Below are positions 8,181 to 16,287 of a DNA stretch of 64,000 bases, piece after piece; position 1 is the first letter of the stretch; each line of letters starts with the position of its first letter. The stretch comes from Flavobacteriaceae bacterium (GTDB taxonomy: Bacteria; Bacteroidota; Bacteroidia; Flavobacteriales; Flavobacteriaceae), in contig JAQWJJ010000001.1 in the NCBI GenBank assembly GCA_029248405.1, positions 1 to 64,000 of the forward strand. The letters run 5' to 3'. The notes beneath the pieces were generated by a model, which was given only the letters and a program-made list of their open reading frames with translations, was not told where the DNA came from and ran no database searches. The position numbers and the translations under genes were made by a program.

Positions 8181-9335
8181 TTAATACCCTTGTTGTGGTT
8201 CTTTGAGTTGATTCCAAACCTTGATCAAATCTCCCTGCTCAAGTCCTGACAAAACTTCGACGATAAGGCCATCACTAATGCCCAATATCACTTCACGGCG
8301 CTCAAAGATTTGGTCCCCAGTTTGGATTTCAACATAAGGCTGAAGTGATTCGTTATCATATTGAATCAAGGCCTCTTTAACGGTCAAAACACTATCGGCA
8401 CGGGCCAAAATGATTGAGGCATTGGCACTGAGACCTGCACGTATAAAAGTGGTATCCTTTTTACTTAGTGTGCCCTTGATTTCAAACTGCACCGCACCAT
8501 TTTCTTCTATGCCTTTTGGCGCAATATAATCTAGAACCGCTTCAAAGGTCTTGTTTTCAATCGCACCAACCGTGATTTCAAGGTCAAGGTTTTCGGTGAT
8601 TTTACCCACTTCACTCTCATCGACTTTACCCTCAAAAATCATCTTATTGACATCGGCCAATACTGCTATTGTGGTGCCGTCATTAAAATTATTAGACTCA
8701 ATCACCTGATTGCCCACTTTGACCGGCACATCGAGCACCATCCCTGATACCGTCGCACGAATTTCAGTATTGGCCGAGGCGCCTAATCCCTGGGTCGAAC
8801 CTGTTTTGACAATGTCAAAAGTTTGTTCGGCGGCGAGCAAGCCTACCCTTTCTTGATTGTAGCGCTGTGTCGCTTGGTCAAAAGCTAACTGCGCATTGTC
8901 AAATTCATTGGCCGAAACCACGCCCTTTTCAAATAAAACACGTTGACGCTCATAAAGACTTCTTTGACTCTCTAGGGCCAAACGAGCAGTTTCTACCAGG
9001 GTTTGCGCAGATTTGATGTTGTTTTGAGCACTATTAAGGGCGCTGATATTGGGTACCACACGAACTTTGGCAATGAGATCTCCTGAAGCGATAGTGGATC
9101 CTGCCTCAACAAAAATCTCATCTATGATTCCTGAAATGTTCGGTTTTATCAAAACCTCTTCTTTGGGCACAATACTGCCAGTGGCGACGGTTTTTTTGAC
9201 TACCGAATTGATCATCGGCGATTCAGATTGATAAACAATCGGATCCTGCTGGTCTTTTAACCAAATATAACGCACGCCAACAATAAACAATACGGCGATA
9301 ACAATTAACGTGATCAGTGTTCCTTTTCTTTTCAT
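8181..9335 (-). CDS. Efflux periplasmic adaptor (HlyD/MacA family), first copy in operon
   Basis: A membrane-anchored adaptor of 384 residues: N-terminal helix (TLITLIVIAVLFIVGVRYIW), first lipoyl half (SGIIDEIFVEAGSTIASGDLI, about residues 68-88), a helical hairpin with heptad-like Ala/Leu/Gln (about 95-170), second lipoyl half (TVSGMVLDVPVKVGNQVI) and beta-barrel domains. It follows the second permease gene after 20 nt and precedes the TolC-family gene. It resembles the adaptor at 5385-6653 in plan but the two differ widely in sequence, so they are not a recent duplication. Either may pair with one of the two permeases, or both may build one mixed complex. Confidence 0.87.
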   Translation of the reverse strand: MKRKGTLITLIVIAVLFIVGVRYIWLKDQQDPIVYQSESPMINSVVKKTVATGSIVPKEEVLIKPNISGIIDEIFVEAGSTIASGDLIAKVRVVPNISALNSAQNNIKSAQTLVETARLALESQRSLYERQRVLFEKGVVSANEFDNAQLAFDQATQRYNQERVGLLAAEQTFDIVKTGSTQGLGASANTEIRATVSGMVLDVPVKVGNQVIESNNFNDGTTIAVLADVNKMIFEGKVDESEVGKITENLDLEITVGAIENKTFEAVLDYIAPKGIEENGAVQFEIKGTLSKKDTTFIRAGLSANASIILARADSVLTVKEALIQYDNESLQPYVEIQTGDQIFERREVILGISDGLIVEVLSGLEQGDLIKVWNQLKEPQQGY

Positions 9336-9355
9336 AATGAATGACTTCTATATAT

Positions 9356-10615
9356 TTATTCTGTTCTTAATGCATCTACTGGTTTCATCTGTGTTGCTCT
9401 TGTGGCGGGGATGAGTCCTGCCAAAAGTCCCGAGACCACCAAAATTGTCATGGCGATAAAAAGCACCCCAACACTTACGGTAGGGTTGGCAAAGTTTTCA
9501 ACTTCGCCAATGGAATCCAATACGGTGTTCAAAACCCAAATGACTCCTGCTGCAAAACTAATACCAACCATACCACTGATGATGGTCAATACTAACGACT
9601 CCTGTAAAACCTGCCCACGGACCTCTCCAGGGGTCGCCCCCAGGGCACGCCTGATGCCAATTTCTTTGGTGCGCTCTTTGACCACAATCAGCATGATATT
9701 GCTGATGCCAATGACACCCGACATCAGGACCAATGCACCGACGAAATAACCAACAAATGTGAGTATGGTAAATAGACCCGTGATTTTGGCAAATTGCTCT
9801 GCCAAGTCAAAATGGCCAATGGCACGCTCATCGTCAGGATGGACTTTATGGGCGGCGCGCATCTCTTTCATGATCCGCGGCTTGATGTCAGTTATTGGGA
9901 CGTCATCTACGGCAGTCAAGGCCATCCAGCCTACAATATCTCCGAAGTTAAACGCTTTTCCGAAAGTGGTAAATGGAATAAAAATCGTACTGGCATCTTC
10001 TTGGCCATTACCCTGGCTCGTTGCTTTTTTGAGTACGCCAATGACCATAAAATTAATTCCATTGACTTTGATATAGGTCCCAATCGGATCTTCACCAAAA
10101 TCATAAAGACTTTTGACAACGTCGGTTCCAATGACCGCTACCTTGCGCTCTTGATCTAGATCAGAATGCGACAAGAATCGGCCTTGAATGATGTTCCAAG
10201 GTTCTTGCTTGATGTAGTCGGGGTAATCACCGTAAATATTAAAGGCCCCTGTTTTGTCATTTCGGGTCACATTATTAGACCCATTATAGCCGCCTAATTG
10301 GTTGCGTGGCGAAATATATTTTAACTCAGGAAAATTATTCTTGAGGGTCGTCACATCGGATTGCTTGAAATTGAATCCCCTGTTTTTACTAAACCCCTGA
10401 TAAGGCATTGAGGTGCGCTGGGTCCACATGAATATTGTATTGGTCGCAAAATCCCCAAAATCGGCCTGTACACCATTTTTCAAACCATTGGTCAAGGCCA
10501 GTAAAATGACCAAAATGAAAATGCCCCAAAACACACCAAAGGCCGTCAGCAAGGTTCTGAATCTATTGGCATTCAGGGCTTCCAAAATTTCGTTCCAACG
10601 CTCTTTATTCCACAT
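9356..10615 (-). CDS. MacB-type ABC transporter permease (second copy)
   Basis: This inner-membrane protein has the MacB plan: a first membrane helix (RTLLTAFGVFWGIFILVILL, about residues 19-38), a large periplasmic domain, then three C-terminal FtsX helices (starting at about residues 285, 340 and 385). The conserved cytoplasmic motif VVKERTKEIGIRRALGATP, which couples to the ATPase, is present, as is the C-terminal PVDALRTE. There is no fused nucleotide-binding domain; the separate ATPase gene two genes upstream supplies it. It follows the first permease by only 1 nt. The two permeases share the coupling motif and could form a heterodimer. Mechanotransmission type export to TolC is inferred from the family. 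Confidence 0.88.
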   Translation of the reverse strand: MWNKERWNEILEALNANRFRTLLTAFGVFWGIFILVILLALTNGLKNGVQADFGDFATNTIFMWTQRTSMPYQGFSKNRGFNFKQSDVTTLKNNFPELKYISPRNQLGGYNGSNNVTRNDKTGAFNIYGDYPDYIKQEPWNIIQGRFLSHSDLDQERKVAVIGTDVVKSLYDFGEDPIGTYIKVNGINFMVIGVLKKATSQGNGQEDASTIFIPFTTFGKAFNFGDIVGWMALTAVDDVPITDIKPRIMKEMRAAHKVHPDDERAIGHFDLAEQFAKITGLFTILTFVGYFVGALVLMSGVIGISNIMLIVVKERTKEIGIRRALGATPGEVRGQVLQESLVLTIISGMVGISFAAGVIWVLNTVLDSIGEVENFANPTVSVGVLFIAMTILVVSGLLAGLIPATRATQMKPVDALRTE

Positions 10616-10616
10616 A

Positions 10617-11861
10617 TTATTCGTCTCTAAGGGCTATAATGGGCTTGATGTTTGCTGCGCGTCGTGCCGGAACAAAACCAGCTAAAGCACCGGATCCTAT
10701 GAGCAACAATACGGTGGTAATGGCCGTATTAAAATCAACTTGAGGGTGCTTGATGAAATCCGAATCAACCATGGGACTGATGAGCTCAAGCAAACCAACA
10801 CCAAGAAAAAGGCCTATAAAGCCCGCAATACTGGTGACAAAAATGGCTTCCTGAAGGATCATGGCGATGATGCTCCAGGGTAAAGCGCCAAGAGCTTTTC
10901 GAATCCCGATCTCTTTCGTACGTTCTTTGACCACAATGAGCATGATATTGCTGACCCCAACAATTCCAGCAATGATGGTACCAATGCCCACAAACCAAAA
11001 AACGCCTCGTATGGTGGCGATAAGCGAGTAGATTTTTTTGGCTTCTTCCAAAGTATTATTGACCCGCACAGCTGAACGGTCGTCGGGAGCCACATTGTGC
11101 TTTTGTCTTAAATCTTGATCCATTCGGTCACTGATCAAACCAGACATCATTACTGCTTGATCAAAATCATCGCTCATTTTAATGGTATAGGCGATAGACC
11201 TCAATTTGTCTTGCCCATTAAAGACCTTTTGTGCAGCGGTCAAGGGCATGAAAATTCTATTTTCTTCTCTGGTGCCACCAGGATCACTGTAGACCCCGAC
11301 CACCAAAAAGTTAATGCCTTGAATCTCGATCGTCGCGCCGACTGCATCGTCACTTTTGAATAAATCTTTTTGGACCTGATGGCCAATAATCGCAACCTTT
11401 GACGATGCTGTAACATCACTATGACTCAAGTAACGACCCGCAACAAGAGTTTCATTCTCTATGAATTGTTGGTCAGGATAAACCCCTTCTATTCGGTAAT
11501 TGCCCGATTGTGTTTTGTAGGTCACCGATCCTCCCCAAATATTAAAAATAGGGGAACCATACTCAAGATGATCCTCATAGGTTGCGGCCAATAAATTATA
11601 GTCGTCGTTTTTGAGTTGGACATATCGACCCGGGTTCAATCCTTTAAATTCCTTTGTTGTGGTTCCGGTCCAAATTGAAATACGGTTGGCGGCATCTTCT
11701 TCAAATTGAGACTGCACTCCCTTTTGAATTCCCGTGCTGATGCCCAACAGAATAACCAATATAAAAATACCAGAAGACACAGACAGTGCTGTCAAAAAAG
11801 TCCTGAGCCGGTTTTTGTTTAAGGTGTCAAAAATTTCTTGCCAGCGTTCTAGACTAAACAT
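10617..11861 (-). CDS. MacB-type ABC transporter permease (first copy)
   Basis: The N-terminus [14 protein letters not shown] leads into the first helix (RTFLTALSVSSGIFILVILL), then a periplasmic MacB core domain, then three FtsX-type helices at the C-terminal end. VVKERTKEIGIRKALGALP is the conserved coupling helix region, and the protein ends in PIIALRDE. I choose ATG 11861 over the upstream TTG 11867, because it gives the usual family N-terminus. It overlaps the stop of the ATPase gene by 8 bp, which indicates translational coupling. At 414 residues it is near the paralogue's 419. Confidence 0.88.
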   Translation of the reverse strand: MFSLERWQEIFDTLNKNRLRTFLTALSVSSGIFILVILLGISTGIQKGVQSQFEEDAANRISIWTGTTTKEFKGLNPGRYVQLKNDDYNLLAATYEDHLEYGSPIFNIWGGSVTYKTQSGNYRIEGVYPDQQFIENETLVAGRYLSHSDVTASSKVAIIGHQVQKDLFKSDDAVGATIEIQGINFLVVGVYSDPGGTREENRIFMPLTAAQKVFNGQDKLRSIAYTIKMSDDFDQAVMMSGLISDRMDQDLRQKHNVAPDDRSAVRVNNTLEEAKKIYSLIATIRGVFWFVGIGTIIAGIVGVSNIMLIVVKERTKEIGIRKALGALPWSIIAMILQEAIFVTSIAGFIGLFLGVGLLELISPMVDSDFIKHPQVDFNTAITTVLLLIGSGALAGFVPARRAANIKPIIALRDE

Positions 11862-12564
11862 TTGCAATAGGATTGGCTAAAACTTGTTTGATTTTTTCGT
11901 CATTGACGATAAGGCCATCGCGCAAATGAACAATACGCTTGCACATATGGGCGATGTCTAATTCATGAGTGACACAAAGGATAGTCTTTCCCTCATCATT
12001 TATATTTTGGATCAACTCCATCACCTCATAAGAGGTTTTGGAGTCCAAAGCACCAGTTGGTTCATCGGCCAAGAGCACTTTTGGGTCACTTGCCAAAGCC
12101 CGAGCGATGGCCACACGCTGCTTCTGGCCTCCAGATAGCTCATTGGGCAAATGCTGGGCCCAATCCGCCAAACCTACTTTTTCTAAATAATGCATTGCCT
12201 TTTCTGTACGCTGTTGTCGTTTGACCCCTTGGTAATATAGGGGCATTGAAACATTGTCCAAAGCCGACTTATAATTGATCAGATTGAACGACTGGAAAAT
12301 AAAACCCAAAAATTTATTGCGGTAATTTGCGGCGAGCGTTTCGTTAAGATTCTTTATTGGTGTCCCATCTAAAGTGTAAGTGCCACTATCGGCTTCGTCC
12401 AGCATTCCTAGGATATTGAGGAAGGTCGATTTGCCAGAACCGGATGACCCCATGATTGCGACCATTTCACCTGATCCAGCGGCAAAATTAATGCCCTTAA
12501 GAACATTGAGTTGGTTTTGTCCAATGGTGTAGGACTTGTGCAGGTCTCGTATGTCAATCATCAT
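11854..12564 (-). CDS. ABC transporter ATP-binding protein (MacB/LolD type)
   Basis: This ATPase drives the two MacB-like permeases encoded just downstream. Walker A is GSSGSGKST (about residues 38-46), the signature is [16 protein letters not shown], Walker B is [12 protein letters not shown] and the switch histidine lies in LCVTHE. The Q-loop is in [10 protein letters not shown] place the start at ATG 12564 (236 residues) or the adjacent ATG 12561. The longer frame begins with a TTG at 12582 that falls on the predicted -7 promoter element and so is probably not transcribed. It is the first gene of the operon. Confidence 0.9.
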   Translation of the reverse strand: MMIDIRDLHKSYTIGQNQLNVLKGINFAAGSGEMVAIMGSSGSGKSTFLNILGMLDEADSGTYTLDGTPIKNLNETLAANYRNKFLGFIFQSFNLINYKSALDNVSMPLYYQGVKRQQRTEKAMHYLEKVGLADWAQHLPNELSGGQKQRVAIARALASDPKVLLADEPTGALDSKTSYEVMELIQNINDEGKTILCVTHELDIAHMCKRIVHLRDGLIVNDEKIKQVLANPIANV

Positions 12565-12579
12565 TGTAGGTTGTTGCTG

Positions 12580-12615
12580 CAAAAATAAGGGTCCTGAATA
12601 GAAATTAGTGTCAAA
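12580..12615 (-). promoter_or_regulatory. Promoter of the ABC efflux-tsaB operon
   Basis: TATTTTTG on the minus strand (12587-12580) fits TAnnTTTG. A TTTG at 12615-12612 lies 24 nt upstream, at the upper limit for a -33 element. The predicted transcription start is about 12 nt before ATG 12564. Confidence 0.6.
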
Positions 12616-12697
12616 GCTATGTTAAGAATGAAAGAACAATATTGACGCTGCCCCAACGGAAAAACATCAATCAAATTTATTTGAATCTAGAAGCCAT

Positions 12698-12922
12698 TCA
12701 CGCCTTATTTTGGCGCATTTTATAAACCACGTAACCAACGCCGCCGACTAATAGATAGGGGAAGAGCATGAGATAAACAATACCATTGTTAATGCCCTCA
12801 GCGGCCGCTGTGCTTTCTTGGCTCTCCAAAACCGCCCGACACATAGCACATTGTGACTGAGCACTGAAAGTACTGAGCAAACAAAGAGCACAAACAAGAA
12901 AATTGTTCAAATATTTAGGCAT
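12698..12922 (-). CDS. Small membrane protein of the cytochrome oxidase accessory cluster
   Basis: The 74-residue product has an N-terminal signal or first helix (LNNFLVCALCLLSTFSAQS), then QCAMCRAVLES, whose CxxC follows directly on the cleavage region, and a second helix (GIVYLMLFPYLLVGGVGYVVY) with a basic tail. The CxxC at the membrane face could bind metal or be redox active; that is inference. Its start overlaps the stop of the DUF420 gene by 8 bp, so it is translationally coupled to that gene and belongs to the SCO/DUF420/oxidase cluster. As I recall, similar small genes follow DUF420 genes in other flavobacteria. No function is assigned. Confidence 0.7.
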   Translation of the reverse strand: MPKYLNNFLVCALCLLSTFSAQSQCAMCRAVLESQESTAAAEGINNGIVYLMLFPYLLVGGVGYVVYKMRQNKA

Positions 12923-13439
12923 AATAAGGCGCTATCATTAAATAGACAATAACACCCGTTACCGCCACGTATAACCAAATTGGGAATGTTATTTTGGCCA
13001 ATTTCTTGTGCTTGTCAAAAGCGGCAATCGCCGCATAATGATAAGTGAATAAAACCAATGGAATTACCGTCACCGACAACAGGATATGACTGATCAATAT
13101 AAAATAATACAGACCCTTTACAAAGCCCTCTCCGCCATAAGGTGTTGGGTCAGAAGTCATGTGGTAGGCCACATACATCAATAAGAATGCTATCGAACAC
13201 AGAATAGCCACTTTCATTAAGCGTTCATGCGCCGCTCTATTTCCCGATCTGATTTGTCTGACCGCCAGCAAAAGAAGCAGGGCTGTAATGCCATTGATGG
13301 TCGCATAAATTGGGGGTAAAAACATCAGCGGTGCCACATCAGGAATTCTTACCTGAAATAAGATAACGACGACTACCGGAATAACAATAGACAGGGACCA
13401 AATGACAAATTTATAGCGTGTATGTAAAGCGTTTATCAT
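12915..13439 (-). CDS. DUF420 family membrane protein (cytochrome oxidase assembly)
   Basis: A 174-residue protein with about five membrane helices. It contains the histidines typical of DUF420: AAHERLMK near residue 70, YVAYHMTS near 93, ISHILLS near 116 and TYHYAAI near 132, which face the membrane and may bind heme or copper. DUF420 proteins (CtaM-like in Bacillus and Staphylococcus) help mature heme-copper oxidases. Its start overlaps the stop of the SCO gene by 4 bp (ATGA type) and its end overlaps the next small gene, so the three are co-translated. The position among heme O synthase, subunit III and SCO genes supports the oxidase-assembly role. Confidence 0.85.
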   Translation of the reverse strand: MINALHTRYKFVIWSLSIVIPVVVVILFQVRIPDVAPLMFLPPIYATINGITALLLLLAVRQIRSGNRAAHERLMKVAILCSIAFLLMYVAYHMTSDPTPYGGEGFVKGLYYFILISHILLSVTVIPLVLFTYHYAAIAAFDKHKKLAKITFPIWLYVAVTGVIVYLMIAPYYA

Positions 13440-14128
13440 GATTTTTCATTTAAAAGGATCTCAATATCCGTGATCAATTTCTCGATTTGACTTTGTTCCA
13501 AACCGTCGTAATATATAATGGGATTGTCAAAATTATCTGTTCTGGATCGAATTTTGCCGTTACCATCAATAAGGGCAAAAAAGCCAGAATGCTCAAAACC
13601 GCCATCAACTTCAGAACCAGGACCAACATAAAGATTAAATCCCGCATTCGCAAGTGCATAAATATCATTTCGATCTCCTGTGAGCAAATGCCAATTAGGG
13701 TGCTTCATGCCATATTGCTGGGCATAATCCCGCAAAACCTTCGGTTGGTCATAATCGGGATTAATCGATATGGAAATGATGCCTACATCTTGATTGTCAA
13801 AAAAAGCATCTTGAACTTGCAACAAATTTTGACTCATGACCGGGCAAATAGAGGGACAGGTCGTGAAGAAGAATTCTAAGACATAAACCTTACCGATCAT
13901 GTCTTGGCTGGTGATGGTCTCCTCGTATTGGTTCATCAGCGAAAAATCTGGAGCAGCCCCCACAAAAGCAAGGTCTTCTGCCGGGCGCGTTCCGTGATCG
14001 AGATCGTGTCGGTCCTTGTCTACAATATAATCTCCTTTGATCCGATCGACAATCTTTGGCACAAACAAAATACCAAATACCAGTATGATGAATGAAATGC
14101 CAACGTAGGAGTAATTCTGCTTCTTCAT
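13436..14128 (-). CDS. SCO1/SenC family copper chaperone for cytochrome oxidase
   Basis: The protein is anchored by an N-terminal helix (SYVGISFIILVFGILFV) with a periplasmic thioredoxin fold. The copper site is complete: CPSIC (CxxxC, about residues 90-95, inside FFTTCPSICPVM) plus the distal histidine in FEHSGFFALID. SCO proteins deliver copper or reduce cysteines at the CuA site of subunit II, here coxB at 36.8 kb. At 230 residues it has normal length. It lies 6 nt after the cysteine-free SCO-like gene and overlaps the DUF420 gene. Confidence 0.92.
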   Translation of the reverse strand: MKKQNYSYVGISFIILVFGILFVPKIVDRIKGDYIVDKDRHDLDHGTRPAEDLAFVGAAPDFSLMNQYEETITSQDMIGKVYVLEFFFTTCPSICPVMSQNLLQVQDAFFDNQDVGIISISINPDYDQPKVLRDYAQQYGMKHPNWHLLTGDRNDIYALANAGFNLYVGPGSEVDGGFEHSGFFALIDGNGKIRSRTDNFDNPIIYYDGLEQSQIEKLITDIEILLNEKS

Positions 14129-14134
14129 AAGTTT

Positions 14135-14785
14135 CTAGCGCTGTCTTGCGCTTTTATATTTCTTTAAAGCCAACCTATATTCTGCCAGGATCACTTTAAT
14201 GTCGTCATTCATTTCGTTGTTAATGACCGCATAATCGTTGGCATCGTAGCCTGGGTCAACCTGATCTTCATCCTGATCAGTTCTTCCTCTCAAGCGCCCC
14301 TCCTTATCTACAATATAGACAAAAGCTGTTGCGCCGAGACTGTCGAGTACATTTGTTGTGTCTAAGCTCTCGAAAATCGTTTTGATGCTTGCCGAAGAAC
14401 CAAAAGCAAATTTAAAATGGACTGGATCGGCAATTTGGCGCAAAGATGATAGCACTTCCTGGACCTCTTCTCTCTGATCATTGCGCGTGAGCATGATGAA
14501 TTGAAAATCTTCAAACTGATAATTTTTCTTATATATCTTGTGGGCCAAGTTGAAGGCACCCGCTTTTTGTCCCGACACATTTCCCCCATAGAATCCTAAG
14601 ACCGTAATATGATCATTAAAACTAACAGGTCCACCATCCAAAGTCTCGAAACCCTCGAGGCCCGCAATAGTCGGATCAACAATTGGCAACTTGGCAAAAT
14701 TATTCACCCCCGAAGCAAAAAAAAGATAAACTGTAATCGGCAAAACAAAGAGAACGCCTAACACAATGTACTTTCGATAATTCAT
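14135..14785 (-). CDS. SCO/thioredoxin-fold-like membrane-anchored protein without cysteines
   Basis: One N-terminal helix (YIVLGVLFVLPITVYLFFAS) anchors a periplasmic domain that reads like a thioredoxin/SCO fold: a first strand HITVLGFYGG where SCO proteins carry CxxxC, then a helix AFNLAHKIYKKN, strand FQFIMLTRN, and late ATAFVYIVDKEGRLRGRTDQ, matching the ALIDGNGKIRSRTD of the true SCO next door. There is not one cysteine in the 216 residues, and the histidine before the last strand is also gone. It is therefore probably a structural or regulatory partner, not a copper carrier. I chose ATG 14785, since the TTG at 14803 lies on a predicted promoter element. Confidence 0.7.
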   Translation of the reverse strand: MNYRKYIVLGVLFVLPITVYLFFASGVNNFAKLPIVDPTIAGLEGFETLDGGPVSFNDHITVLGFYGGNVSGQKAGAFNLAHKIYKKNYQFEDFQFIMLTRNDQREEVQEVLSSLRQIADPVHFKFAFGSSASIKTIFESLDTTNVLDSLGATAFVYIVDKEGRLRGRTDQDEDQVDPGYDANDYAVINNEMNDDIKVILAEYRLALKKYKSARQR

Positions 14786-14800
14786 GAGTTGTCTTTTAAG

Positions 14801-14829
14801 CAAAAATACCCTGACGATAGGCCAGGGTA
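14801..14829 (-). terminator. Intrinsic terminator whose U-tract also reads TATTTTTG (possible promoter)
   Basis: TACCCTG (14807-14813) pairs with CAGGGTA (14823-14829) over a 9-nt loop, followed on the minus strand by a T5 run. The stem's last bases plus the T-run spell TATTTTTG (14808-14801), a perfect -7 element 16 nt before ATG 14785. No TTG is seen at the right distance upstream. It divides the subunit IV gene from the SCO-like gene. Confidence 0.55.
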
Positions 14830-14853
14830 CTTGATTTGTATCATTTCAACTTA

Positions 14854-15237
14854 TTAAAAGTTAAATTTAATGTAGTTGTTCTTATATACTTCAAAAATAT
14901 AATCTGCCTCCACCAATAAAATCGCAATCAAATAGCAGATCAGAAATACTGCCGTCCAAACAACAGAGCGCCTCAGGCCACTTGGCTCGTCACGCATGTG
15001 CATGAAATCCCAAGTGATGTAATAGGCCTTGACCAAGGTCAAAATAATAAAGATCCAATTCAGGTATTTCATGGTCAAAAAACGACCCGTCACAAGGACT
15101 TCGGGTTTGATGATCCCCAAGACAACCTCAACTGCCGTGACCAAACACAAGAAGAAAAACACCCCCCATATTTTACTGATATTGGATTTAAACTTTACTA
15201 AACCGCGGAAAATTTCTAATTGATGATCGTGTGCCAT
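14854..15237 (-). CDS. Cytochrome c oxidase subunit IV family protein
   Basis: A 127-residue membrane protein with three helices (about residues 20-41, 53-72 and 88-110), the plan of the bacterial subunit IV (COX4_pro/CtaF-like). The stretch KYLNWIFIILTLVKAYYITWDFMHM is characteristic: it carries the family's LTLxKAYxIxxxFMHL-like motif. It is a small accessory subunit that stabilises the oxidase core. It follows the subunit III gene by 22 nt and is followed by a hairpin that may end part of the transcripts. Confidence 0.87.
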   Translation of the reverse strand: MAHDHQLEIFRGLVKFKSNISKIWGVFFFLCLVTAVEVVLGIIKPEVLVTGRFLTMKYLNWIFIILTLVKAYYITWDFMHMRDEPSGLRRSVVWTAVFLICYLIAILLVEADYIFEVYKNNYIKFNF

Positions 15238-15259
15238 AATTTACTGCTAATGCCGTTTT

Positions 15260-16243
15260 TTAAACCAAATAAAAGAAAGTGAAGACGAATACCCACACCA
15301 AATCTACAAAGTGCCAGTATAGACCAACTTTTTCAACCATCTCATAACTCTTTCGACGTTCGTAAGTCCCAATAATCACATTGAAAAATATGATAATATT
15401 GATCATGACACCAGAAAAAACGTGGAATCCGTGAAAACCTGTAATAAAGAAAAAGAAATCGGCAAAAAGTGGATGACCATATTCGTTGTGTCTGAGGTTA
15501 GCCCCTTCAACAACCATTTTACCATCATTGAGGATTTTGTCAATTGATGCTTCACGGCTCAAAACTATAGGATGACCCTCGTTGTCCAAATACTGAGTGC
15601 GGATGACCAAACTTTCATTTGCTAAGAAACCCTTTTGGACTTCTGCAAGATTAAAAGTGGTCCGCGTTTCGGCTTCTGTTTGGTACCAGACTCCATTCTT
15701 TGCTTCTTGAGTGACGCGTTGCGTTGGGATATGTTGCGCAAAATCAGCAATTGCTACACGCGCTCCATCTTCATTCAAAAATTGTAAAATACGGCCGCCA
15801 TTGGTTTCCACCGCTCCATAATCACCTTTGATAAAAGTGGCCCATTCCCAAGCCTGTGACCCCACGAATATACCCCCACCGATAATCGTGAAGAACATAT
15901 ACCATGCGACCTTAGATTGTTGCATTTTGTGGCCAGCATCTACGGCCAATACCATAGTTACTGACGAAAAAATCAACACTAAAGTCATGAAAGCCACGTA
16001 ATACATTGGTGCCGGAACACCATGCAAAAAAGGAACGTGGGTAAATACTTCGTCCGCAATAGGCCAAGCGTCAATAAATTTGAAACGCGAAAAACCGTAG
16101 GCGGCAATAAAGCCCGAAAAAGTTAAGGCATCAGAAACAATGAAAAACCACATCATCATTTTGCCATAACTGGCATTGAGTGGTCGGTTTCCTCCGTCCC
16201 ATGTTTTTCCTTCGGTACCTGTTTTCGAAACAGTAGCTTCCAT
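15260..16243 (-). CDS. Cytochrome c oxidase subunit III, long form
   Basis: A heme-copper oxidase subunit III: GKMMMWFFIVSDALTFSGFIAAYGF near residues 27-51 is the family N-terminal helix, and the end GFHGFHVFSGVMINI ... GLYWHFVDLVWVFVFTFFYLV carries the conserved HxxxH-type and WHFVDxVWVF motifs. Between helix 4 and helix 5 (about residues 138-250) is a long hydrophilic insertion with no membrane segment, making this 327 residues against about 200 for the minimal form. The insertion should project from the membrane. Subunit III supports proton uptake and stability of the oxidase. A second, short subunit III gene lies directly upstream. Confidence 0.9.
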   Translation of the reverse strand: MEATVSKTGTEGKTWDGGNRPLNASYGKMMMWFFIVSDALTFSGFIAAYGFSRFKFIDAWPIADEVFTHVPFLHGVPAPMYYVAFMTLVLIFSSVTMVLAVDAGHKMQQSKVAWYMFFTIIGGGIFVGSQAWEWATFIKGDYGAVETNGGRILQFLNEDGARVAIADFAQHIPTQRVTQEAKNGVWYQTEAETRTTFNLAEVQKGFLANESLVIRTQYLDNEGHPIVLSREASIDKILNDGKMVVEGANLRHNEYGHPLFADFFFFITGFHGFHVFSGVMINIIIFFNVIIGTYERRKSYEMVEKVGLYWHFVDLVWVFVFTFFYLV

Positions 16244-16287
16244 AAAGAGTAAAAGGTTTATTTAGAGTGCAAAAATAGGGATATTTT

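Noticed and set aside
9402-10159. Three plus-strand ORFs opposite the second permease gene
   Set aside because: Overlapping shadows of the FtsX-type permease; no domain or start signal.
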